Part shown: positions 1-6,421 of the stretch, piece after piece | Layout: each line of letters opens with the position of its first letter | Numbering within the stretch: position 1 is the first letter of the stretch | From: UBA1738 sp045655325 | Lineage (GTDB): Bacteria > Bacillota > Clostridia > UBA1381 | DNA: 15,572 bases | Assembly: GCA_045655325.1 (NCBI GenBank) | Contig: JAZOOY010000032.1 | Span: 1-15,572, forward strand | Direction: 5' to 3' | The notes under the pieces: generated by a model | The model's input: the letters and a program-made list of their open reading frames with translations, nothing else | Databases searched by the model: none | Told to the model about the DNA's origin: nothing | Translations under genes and position numbers: made by a program

Positions 1-247
1 CCTTAGGTCCTACACCGGATACCGATAGCAGGTGAATGAACATGGCAAGTTCCTCATTGGTAGAAAAACCGTAGAGGTCAAAAACATCTTCTCGCACATG
101 AAGATAGGTATAGAGTGTTGCGGTTTTATCATTAAGATTTGCAAGAGTGTAGCCGGATGTGAAGATTTTGTAACCCACACCGGAATTGTCCACTACAACA
201 AAACCTGACTCTTTTAAAACAACCTCACCTTTTATATAATAGTACAT
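1..247 (-). CDS. ruvA: Holliday junction branch migration protein RuvA, N-terminal part (cut by window edge)
   Basis: RuvA forms the tetramer that binds four-way DNA junctions and loads the RuvB motor for branch migration. About 82 residues are visible, starting MYYYIKGEVV. The OB-fold N-terminal domain is followed by SVSGVGPK at about residues 75-82, the first helix-hairpin-helix motif, which contacts the junction backbone. The ATG is preceded by AAAGGGA at a normal distance, which supports this start. The rest of the gene lies beyond base 1. It follows ruvC on the same strand after a 161-base gap, matching the common ruvC-ruvA-ruvB order; ruvB would be expected outside the window. A weak TACAAT-type -10 lies in the gap, so a separate ruvA promoter is possible but unproven. 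Identification is from recognised family sequence. Confidence 0.93.
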   Translation of the reverse strand, partial: MYYYIKGEVVLKESGFVVVDNSGVGYKIFTSGYTLANLNDKTATLYTYLHVREDVFDLYGFSTNEELAMFIHLLSVSGVGPK

Positions 248-408
248 TCTCGTTCCCTTTCTGATTTAAAAGTCTGCAAAAAACGGCATATTTTAATATA
301 AAATAAATTTTGGAAACAATATCCCTTATTTTATATACTACCTTATCCATTGTATCATATTTTGACGGATAATGCGATTACGATTACATTACAACTGTAT
401 GACGGATT

Positions 409-909
409 TTACAGGCGGTTTATGCCAAGTTCGTCATTTATTTTAGCGGAATGTGCGTGGCATATTGCAACAGCAAGAGCGTCTGCTGCATCATCAGGCT
501 TAGGAATAGCATTAAGATTCAATAGCATTTTCACCATTTGCTGTACCTGACCTTTTTCTGCTCTGCCGTATCCGGTAACAGATTGCTTTATCTGTAGCGG
601 TGTATATTCATAAATCGGAATATCCATAGATGCAACCTCTGCAACAAGTACACCACGTGCCTGAGCCACTGATATAGCTGTTTTTGCGTTGTTATTAAAG
701 AAAAGTTCCTCTATAGCCACTGCATCCGGTTTATATTTATGCAAAAAAATGCATAATTCCTCTTTAATTTTCTTAAGACGCAGACTGGTTATCATAGATG
801 CGTGGGTTTGGATGGTTGTGCACTCTATTGGGCGGAATTTGTTGCCTACATATTCTATTACTCCGATACCTACAATTGCATATCCAGGGTCAATACCTAA
901 AATAATCAC
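409..909 (-). CDS. ruvC: Crossover junction endodeoxyribonuclease RuvC
   Basis: RuvC is the dimeric, Mg2+-dependent resolvase that cuts Holliday junctions symmetrically after RuvAB branch migration. The protein has 166 residues, the usual family length. The four acidic catalytic residues can be placed: D7 in GIDPG, E67 in AIEELFF, and D140 and D143 in PDDAADALA. The RNase H-like fold is intact with no frameshift. The start is GTG at 907-909, chosen because a perfect AGGAGG lies seven to eight bases upstream on the minus strand. It is divergent from argG across a 128-base AT-rich region. It lies upstream of ruvA on the same strand, and I see no clear terminator between them, so the two are probably cotranscribed. 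Confidence 0.96.
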   Translation of the reverse strand: MIILGIDPGYAIVGIGVIEYVGNKFRPIECTTIQTHASMITSLRLKKIKEELCIFLHKYKPDAVAIEELFFNNNAKTAISVAQARGVLVAEVASMDIPIYEYTPLQIKQSVTGYGRAEKGQVQQMVKMLLNLNAIPKPDDAADALAVAICHAHSAKINDELGINRL

Positions 910-953
910 AAAAAATACCTCCTGATTTTGTTAATATTTATAACATTTTACCA

Positions 954-982
954 TTGCATAATTATGAACAAAATTGTATAAT
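954..982 (+). promoter_or_regulatory. Candidate sigma-A promoter of argG, with a palindrome in the spacer
   Basis: TTGCAT (954-959) and TATAAT (977-982) are separated by exactly 17 bases, and the argG start follows 55 bases after the -10. The 10-base perfect palindrome CATAATTATG (957-966) covers the end of the -35 and the start of the spacer. It loosely resembles AT-rich ARG boxes bound by ArgR/AhrC, but this is a guess from one site. Confidence 0.6.
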
Positions 983-1037
983 AATACTAAGATAATTATT
1001 ACCTTATATTTTATAACAAAAACGGAGGAATTTCAAT

Positions 1038-2273
1038 ATGTCAAAAGAAAAAGTTGTTCTTGCCTACTCAGGCGGACTGGATACTTCAATAATCATTCCA
1101 TGGCTAAAGGAGAACTACGACTGTGAAGTAATCGCAGTTTGTGGTGACGTTGGTCAGGGTAAGGAAACAGAAGGTCTTGATGAACGTGCTAAAAAAGCAG
1201 GTGCTTCAAAGCTATACATAGCTGACCTTAAAGAAGAATATGTTAAGGATTACATCTGGCCGGTTGTTAAGGCTGGTGCTGAATATGAAGGCAAGTACCT
1301 TCTTGGTACTTCTCACGCTAGACCAATCATCGCTAAGAAGTTGGTTGAGATTGCAGAAAAAGAAGGCGCAACAGCAATTTGTCACGGCTGTACAGGTAAG
1401 GGTAATGACCAGGTTCGTTTCGAGCTTACAGTTAAGGCACTAAACCCAGACCTTAAGATTATCGCTCCTTGGAGAATCTGGGACATTAAATCACGTGAAG
1501 ATGCAGTTGACTATGCAAACGCTCACGGCATCGAAATCCCTGTAACAAAGAAGGAACTTTACTCACGTGACCGTAACGTATGGCACATCAGCCACGAAGG
1601 TATGGACCTTGAAAGCCCTGCAAATGAACCACAGCTTGATTCACTTTTAAAGCTTGGCGTTTCACCTGAAAAGGCACCAGAAACTCCAAAATACGTTACA
1701 ATCAGCTTTGAAAAGGGTGAAGCAGTTGCTCTTGATGGCAAGAAGATGAGCCCACTTGCACTACTTGAAGAACTTAACAAAATTGGTGGCGAATACGGCG
1801 TAGGTATCGCAGATATCGTTGAAGACCGTCTTGTTGGTATGAAGTCACGTGGTGTTTATGAAACTCCAGGTGGAACAATCCTATACGCTGCAATTAAGGA
1901 ACTTGAATACCTTTGCCTTGACCGTGATACACAGAGCTTTAAGCGTCAGGCCGCAGTTAAGTTCTCAGAACTTGTTTACGATGGAAAGTGGTTTACACCA
2001 CTTCGTGAATCTATGAGCGCTATGTTCGATGTTATGGACGAAACTGTAACAGGTGACGTTAAGCTTAAGCTTTACAAGGGTAATATTTATCCTGCAGGTG
2101 CGGTAAGCCCATACTCACTATATAACGAAGATATCGCATCATTCGGTGATTCACACGAACTTTACTCACACAAGGACGCTGAAGGCTTTATCAATCTTTA
2201 CGGCCTACCACTAAAGGTTCGTGCTATGGCAATGAATGCTAAAGGCGAAAACAAATATAAAGATTGGGAATAA
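1038..2273 (+). CDS. argG: Argininosuccinate synthase
   Basis: This cytoplasmic enzyme joins citrulline and aspartate, using ATP and giving AMP and pyrophosphate, to make argininosuccinate, the penultimate step of arginine synthesis. The protein has 411 residues, close to the usual 400-410. The ATP pyrophosphatase P-loop SGGLDTS is at residues 11-17, and the family block HGCTGKGNDQVRFE follows at about 117-130. The ATG is preceded by GGAGGA at about ten bases. The reading frame is intact and codon use is strongly biased, as in a well-expressed gene. argH, the next enzyme of the pathway, follows on the same strand after about 200 bases, but that gap carries its own promoter and a structured leader, so argH can probably be expressed separately. 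Confidence 0.98.
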   Translation: MSKEKVVLAYSGGLDTSIIIPWLKENYDCEVIAVCGDVGQGKETEGLDERAKKAGASKLYIADLKEEYVKDYIWPVVKAGAEYEGKYLLGTSHARPIIAKKLVEIAEKEGATAICHGCTGKGNDQVRFELTVKALNPDLKIIAPWRIWDIKSREDAVDYANAHGIEIPVTKKELYSRDRNVWHISHEGMDLESPANEPQLDSLLKLGVSPEKAPETPKYVTISFEKGEAVALDGKKMSPLALLEELNKIGGEYGVGIADIVEDRLVGMKSRGVYETPGGTILYAAIKELEYLCLDRDTQSFKRQAAVKFSELVYDGKWFTPLRESMSAMFDVMDETVTGDVKLKLYKGNIYPAGAVSPYSLYNEDIASFGDSHELYSHKDAEGFINLYGLPLKVRAMAMNAKGENKYKDWE

Positions 2274-2310
2274 AAGCATAGACCCATTCAAAAATAATTA
2301 AACTTACATA

Positions 2311-2352
2311 TTGAGACTTCCGGATTTTTATGATATAATAGTTCGGAAGTCT
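2311..2352 (+). promoter_or_regulatory. Candidate argH promoter overlapped by an inverted repeat
   Basis: TTGAGA (2311-2316) and TATAAT (2334-2339) are 17 bases apart, which predicts transcription starting near 2346. A 9-base inverted repeat, AGACTTCCG (2314-2322) and CGGAAGTCT (2344-2352), starts inside the -35 and ends at the expected start site. The arms could be a repressor operator. As RNA from argG they could form a hairpin with a 21-base loop, but no T-run follows, so it is a poor intrinsic terminator. Confidence 0.6.
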
Positions 2353-2362
2353 TAATTATATC

Positions 2363-2453
2363 AAAACGTTTTCACCCCGCATTGCGACAGCAATGCAGTA
2401 AAAGTTTAGATCAAACCTTTTCAAAGGTTTGCGGGGTTTGGGGCAGAGCCCCG
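2363..2453 (+). repeat. Multi-hairpin, repeat-like element in the argH leader
   Basis: This stretch is packed with self-complementary segments. In order they are the palindrome AAAACGTTTT (2363-2372), the hairpin GCATTGC/GCAATGC (2379-2396), the hairpin AAACCTT/AAGGTTT (2413-2430), and GGGGC/GCCCC (2440-2452). ACCCCGC (2374-2380) can also pair with GCGGGGT (2431-2437) and close the inner hairpins. It ends about 11 bases before the argH ribosome binding site and would be the 5' leader of argH mRNA made from the upstream promoter. The text resembles intergenic repeats common in Clostridia genomes; that is recollection and was not checked. No second copy is present in this window. Confidence 0.6.
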
Positions 2454-2476
2454 AATATTCAAAAAGGAGAAATCTT

Positions 2477-3856
2477 ATGGCAAAATTATGGGGCGGTCGT
2501 TTCCAGAAAAACACCGACAAGAAAGTAGACGATTTTAACTCATCAATCCGCTTTGACCAGCGTATGTACGCTCAGGACATAAAGGGCAGTATCGCACACG
2601 CAAAAATGCTTGGCAAACAGGGCATTATTGATATGGCTGACTCTGAAAAGATTGTGAAAGGTCTTTTGGACGTATTATCTGACATCGAAAATGACAAAGC
2701 AGAGTTTTTGATTGATGCAGAAGATATACATATGAACGTGGAAAAGCTTTTGACCGACAAAATCGGAGACGCAGGAAAGCGTCTTCACACAGGCAGAAGC
2801 CGTAACGACCAGGTTGCCCTTGATATACGTATGTACTTAATGGACGAGATTGATGAAATCTATGAGATGGTTAAAAATCTTATGGACGCCATTGTTTCCA
2901 TTGCAAAAGAGCACACCGAAACAATTATGCCGGGTTACACACATCTTCAAAAAGCACAGCCAATCAGCTTTGCGCACCATATGATGGCATATTTTGAAAT
3001 GCTAAAGCGTGACTCACAACGTCTTTTGGATACCAAAAAGCGTACTAACGTAATGCCACTTGGTTCAGGCGCGTTAGCCGGAACAACATACCCATTAGAC
3101 CGCGAATTTGTTGCAAACGAGCTTGGATTTGCAGGGGTTACACAAAACTCCCTAGACGGCGTTTCAGACAGAGATTTCGTAATCGAGCTTGCAGGTTGCC
3201 TTTCAATTATAATGATGCACCTATCCCGTTTTTCAGAAGAGCTTATTCTTTGGTCAAGCCACGAGTTCTCATTCGTTGAAATGGACGATGCATTCTCAAC
3301 CGGCTCATCAATTATGCCACAGAAGAAGAACCCTGACGTTGCAGAGCTTATCCGTGGAAAAACCGGCCGTGTTTATGGACACTTAATGGGACTTTTGACC
3401 ACAATGAAAGGTATCCCTCTTGCCTATAACAAGGATATGCAGGAAGACAAGGAACCTATATTCGATGCTATTGACACCGTTAAACTTTGCCTGCCTGTTT
3501 TCCGTGATATGATTGTTACTATGACAGTTCGTAAGGAAAATATGCTAAAGGGTGCAAAGGGCGGATTCACTAACGCAACCGACGTTGCTGACTATCTTGT
3601 TAAAAAAGGTATGCCGTTCCGTGATGCTCACGAAGTTGTTGGAAAACTTGTTTTCTACTCAATCAGCAAGGATAAATCACTTGACGAGCTTACAATAGAT
3701 GAGTTCAAGGAATTTTCAAGCATCATAGAAGAAGACGTTTACGATGCAATCAGCATGGAAACCTGTGTAAACGGACGTACCGTAATCGGTGGTCCTGCAA
3801 AGGAAACAGTAGAAAAAGCAATTGCTATCGCTGAAGATTATATTAAAAATATGTAA
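2477..3856 (+). CDS. argH: Argininosuccinate lyase
   Basis: ArgH splits argininosuccinate into arginine and fumarate, the last step of arginine synthesis; it is a cytoplasmic homotetramer of the fumarase/aspartase superfamily. The protein has 459 residues, the normal length. The conserved blocks are HTGRSRNDQ (104-112), GYTHLQKAQP (153-162, with the catalytic His at 156) and the superfamily signature GSSIMPQKKNP (276-286) in the mobile loop that carries the catalytic Ser. I chose the ATG at 2477 rather than a TTG at 2429 because AAGGAGA lies just upstream at proper spacing and the protein then begins MAKLWGGRF as in the family. The residues upstream would be encoded by the repeat-like leader. 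A strong terminator follows the stop codon. Confidence 0.97.
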   Translation: MAKLWGGRFQKNTDKKVDDFNSSIRFDQRMYAQDIKGSIAHAKMLGKQGIIDMADSEKIVKGLLDVLSDIENDKAEFLIDAEDIHMNVEKLLTDKIGDAGKRLHTGRSRNDQVALDIRMYLMDEIDEIYEMVKNLMDAIVSIAKEHTETIMPGYTHLQKAQPISFAHHMMAYFEMLKRDSQRLLDTKKRTNVMPLGSGALAGTTYPLDREFVANELGFAGVTQNSLDGVSDRDFVIELAGCLSIIMMHLSRFSEELILWSSHEFSFVEMDDAFSTGSSIMPQKKNPDVAELIRGKTGRVYGHLMGLLTTMKGIPLAYNKDMQEDKEPIFDAIDTVKLCLPVFRDMIVTMTVRKENMLKGAKGGFTNATDVADYLVKKGMPFRDAHEVVGKLVFYSISKDKSLDELTIDEFKEFSSIIEEDVYDAISMETCVNGRTVIGGPAKETVEKAIAIAEDYIKNM

Positions 3857-3859
3857 TTT

Positions 3860-3892
3860 ATAGATACGACCCCGTGTCGTATCTATTTTTTT
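3860..3892 (+). terminator. Intrinsic terminator of argH
   Basis: A perfect 11-base stem, ATAGATACGAC (3860-3870) and GTCGTATCTAT (3876-3886), has a five-base loop and runs into seven T's. It starts four bases after the argH stop. Confidence 0.93.
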
Positions 3893-3900
3893 GTATAAAA

Positions 3901-3930
3901 AAAAACGCAAGATTTACATCTTGCGTTTTT
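3901..3930 (-). terminator. Terminator of the cohesin-dockerin operon (bidirectional)
   Basis: AAAAACGCAAGAT and its complement ATCTTGCGTTTTT flank a four-base loop; read on the minus strand a long T-run follows. It lies just after the stop codon of the cohesin protein ending at 3939. The stem CGCAAGAT is the same as in the terminator at 8784-8816. Confidence 0.9.
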
Positions 3931-3938
3931 ATTGTGTT

Positions 3939-6350
3939 TTATTTTAGTACAACTCCATATCCTCCGGCAAGGTATCTTCTTATTAGGATGATATCTCTTG
4001 AGTCAATCATTCCGTCCTTATCCGCATCTGCACCGGCAAGGTTAATTACTACATTGTAACCACCTGCGATATATCTTCTTATACTAATAATATCTCTTGT
4101 GTCTATCAATCCGTCATCGGTAGGGTCACCAGGATTGTAAACCCATTCCATAACTTCAGTTTTCTTCGCACCACATACTGTACATGTGTATGTCTTTTCG
4201 CCCTTCTGTGGGTATGCAGGCTGTGTTGTTACTACACCGTTATCCCAAGCATGTGCTTCTGTTACTGTATCACCACATGAACATGTCTTCTTGTGTACAT
4301 CGCCATCTGCCGTCCAGCCACCATATGTGTGCCCCTTAGCAGGGATTTCTTCTGTTTTCTGTGCTCCACAAGTACATGTATATGTCTTAACCCCATTCTG
4401 TGTACATGTTGGTTCTTGTGTTACAGCACCTTCATCCCATTCGTGATCAGGTAGCACTGCGATTGCTTCCGTCTTTGTTTCTCCACAAATTGTACATGTT
4501 AATGTCTTGACACCTTCTTGAGTATGTGTTGGTGCTAGTGTTACAACACCTTCATCCCATGTATGTGTATGATCTACTACGGGCATCTTTTCTGTCTTAG
4601 TTGCACTACATGCTGTACATGTGTATGTCTTTACGCCTTCTTGAGTATATGTAGGTTCTACTGTTACTACTCCTGCATCCCATGTGTGTGCTTCTGTTAC
4701 TGTATCACCACATGAACATGTCTTCTTGTGTATATCGCCATCTGCCGTCCAGCCACCATATGTGTGGCCCTTAGCAGGGATTTCTTCTGTTTTCTGTGCT
4801 CCACAAGTACATGTATATGTCTTAACCCCATTCTGTGTACATGTTGGTTCTTGTGTTACGGCACCTTCATCCCAACTACATTCACTTATCTTTTTACCGC
4901 AAATGTCACAGCTGTGATCGTTATCTTTATCTGCACAAACACTTACTGCTTTTCCACAGATGTCACAGCTGTGGTCATTATCTCCATCTGCACATTCGCT
5001 TATTGTTTCTCCGCAAATGTCGCAGTTGTGATCGTTGTTTACATCTGTATGTCCCTGTGCCGGGATTGTTTCAATCTTTGTAGCATTACATACTGTACAT
5101 GTATATGTCTTTACGCCATCTTCTGTGCATGTTGCAGGTGTTGTTACTACGCCTCTATCCCATGTGTGGGCTTCTGTTATTACATCGCCACAGTCACAAG
5201 CCTTCTTGTGATTGCCTCCATCTGCTTCCCAGTCACCATATCTGTGTAGTTCCATAGGAATTGCTTCAACTTTGATGCTACCACAAGCTGTACATGTGTA
5301 TGTCTTTACACCTACTTGTGTACATGTTGCAGGTGTTGTTACTACGCCACTATCCCATGTATGGGTTTCTGTTATTACATCGCCACAGTCACAAGCCTTC
5401 TTGTGATTGTCTCCATCTTCTTCCCAGTCACCATATTCATGTGCATGTACTGAAATTTTACCGTTTTTAACTATTACCGCTACTGAATTAATATCTTCAT
5501 CAACCACTATGGCATCCGTGATTTCGATTGTATAATAATTTGCTTTATCTTTTGGAACTTCAAATGTTAATTTTGCGATTACACCGTTTGAAGTGTCTGC
5601 TGCGTCCTGTCCGTCCCACAAGATCTTTATTGGATTGGCTGTAAAATCACCAGGAGCTGTAAATGATAATGATGATAGTGCATCACCCGCCTTAACATCT
5701 GTCAATGTTAGGCCTTCAGCATATTTCACTCTTAACTGTACTCCAAGCACTCCGGTGTTTTCTTCTATTACGATAGGTACTTCTACTGTCTCTGTTCCTT
5801 CACCCTGACCAACAGTTATTTCAAACACTGTGATAGCAGGTCCTGGTTCAGGGTCGCCTTCAACTACTGAAATTTTGCCACTTTGGATTGTTGTTTCTAC
5901 AAGATTGATATCTTTATCAACAATAATTGCTTCTGTGATTTCTATTGCATAATCTGTTACTGTGCCCTTTGGGACGTCAAATGTTAATGTTGCAATTACA
6001 CCGTTTGAAGAATCTACTGCGTCCTGTCCGTCCCACATAATCTTTATTGGGTTAGCGTCAAGCTTGCCCGGTGCTGTAAATGATAATGATGACAGTGCAT
6101 CACCTTTAGCCACATCGGTTAGGGTCAGACCTTCACCATATTTTACTTGTAACTGTACCCCTAGTACGCCTGTGTTTCCTGCTATTTCGATAGGTACTTC
6201 TACTATCTCGGTTCCTTCGCCTTGGTTAACAGTAATTTCAGATATCTCGATAGTAGTTTCTCCATCTGTGTCTGCTGATACAGGCATAGCTACGAACAAG
6301 CTTGCAAGCATACTGATAGCCAATACCAAACTCAATATTTTCTTTTTCAT
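3939..6350 (-). CDS. Secreted two-cohesin, Cys-rich repeat, dockerin protein (scaffoldin-like)
   Basis: This exported protein has about 803 residues. Numbered from an alternative ATG at 6356, it has a signal peptide (1-28, KKK then a hydrophobic core, ending VSA). Two cohesin domains follow (about 37-165 and 177-303), each with a WDGQDA..SNGVIA.LTF segment. Residues 305-738 hold Cys-rich repeats of the pattern HKK.C.CGD, HTWD.GVVT, GVKTYTCT.CG. Within these, three 19-residue units with CDICG lie at about 441-494. A type I dockerin is at 742-805 (two DxxxDGxID(T/S)RD loops, each with RRY(I/L)AGGY). Cohesins bind dockerins, so it may link dockerin proteins at the cell surface or in secreted complexes. 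I prefer the ATG at 6350 because AGAAGGA directly abuts the one at 6356, and 6350 matches the start of the neighbouring paralogue. No promoter or terminator separates it from that gene, so it is probably its cotranscribed second gene. Confidence 0.85.
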   Translation of the reverse strand: MKKKILSLVLAISMLASLFVAMPVSADTDGETTIEISEITVNQGEGTEIVEVPIEIAGNTGVLGVQLQVKYGEGLTLTDVAKGDALSSLSFTAPGKLDANPIKIMWDGQDAVDSSNGVIATLTFDVPKGTVTDYAIEITEAIIVDKDINLVETTIQSGKISVVEGDPEPGPAITVFEITVGQGEGTETVEVPIVIEENTGVLGVQLRVKYAEGLTLTDVKAGDALSSLSFTAPGDFTANPIKILWDGQDAADTSNGVIAKLTFEVPKDKANYYTIEITDAIVVDEDINSVAVIVKNGKISVHAHEYGDWEEDGDNHKKACDCGDVITETHTWDSGVVTTPATCTQVGVKTYTCTACGSIKVEAIPMELHRYGDWEADGGNHKKACDCGDVITEAHTWDRGVVTTPATCTEDGVKTYTCTVCNATKIETIPAQGHTDVNNDHNCDICGETISECADGDNDHSCDICGKAVSVCADKDNDHSCDICGKKISECSWDEGAVTQEPTCTQNGVKTYTCTCGAQKTEEIPAKGHTYGGWTADGDIHKKTCSCGDTVTEAHTWDAGVVTVEPTYTQEGVKTYTCTACSATKTEKMPVVDHTHTWDEGVVTLAPTHTQEGVKTLTCTICGETKTEAIAVLPDHEWDEGAVTQEPTCTQNGVKTYTCTCGAQKTEEIPAKGHTYGGWTADGDVHKKTCSCGDTVTEAHAWDNGVVTTQPAYPQKGEKTYTCTVCGAKKTEVMEWVYNPGDPTDDGLIDTRDIISIRRYIAGGYNVVINLAGADADKDGMIDSRDIILIRRYLAGGYGVVLK
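4252..4439. repeat. Near-identical 188-base direct repeat inside the cohesin gene, copy 1
   Basis: This block matches 4687-4874 at a fixed offset of 435 bases. I count three differences in 188 positions. It encodes one Cys-rich module of the secreted cohesin-dockerin protein, so it is a recent in-frame duplication or gene conversion rather than a mobile element. Confidence 0.9.
4687..4874. repeat. Near-identical 188-base direct repeat inside the cohesin gene, copy 2
   Basis: Partner of the block at 4252-4439. The surrounding Cys-rich region also contains more diverged copies of the same module, for example two at about 5060-5240 and 5240-5440. Confidence 0.9.
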
Positions 6351-6421
6351 TCCCATTCCTTCTTTCAGAACTTTGTTAGATGGATCTTATAACAAAATCA
6401 TTGTCTAAATATATGTGACGT

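Noticed and set aside
361..408. Repeated GACGGAT in the ruvC-ruvA gap
   Set aside because: Two seven-base direct copies in AT-rich sequence are too little to call a site, and they are not inverted, so they do not form a terminator.
2429..2476. Longer argH form starting at a TTG
   Set aside because: The extra residues are encoded by the repeat-like leader and lie before a good Shine-Dalgarno; the ATG at 2477 gives the standard N-terminus.
4728..5249. Long plus-strand ORF of 173 codons, and neighbours at 5593-6408 and 7608-7997
   Set aside because: They are antisense shadows of the two cohesin genes, with no ribosome binding site and low-complexity Cys- or Pro-rich products.
3939..5450. Regular short repeats that could suggest a CRISPR array or tandem satellite
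   Set aside because: They lie in frame inside one long secreted-protein ORF and encode Cys-rich modules; spacing and sequence vary with protein sequence, not as repeat and unique spacer.
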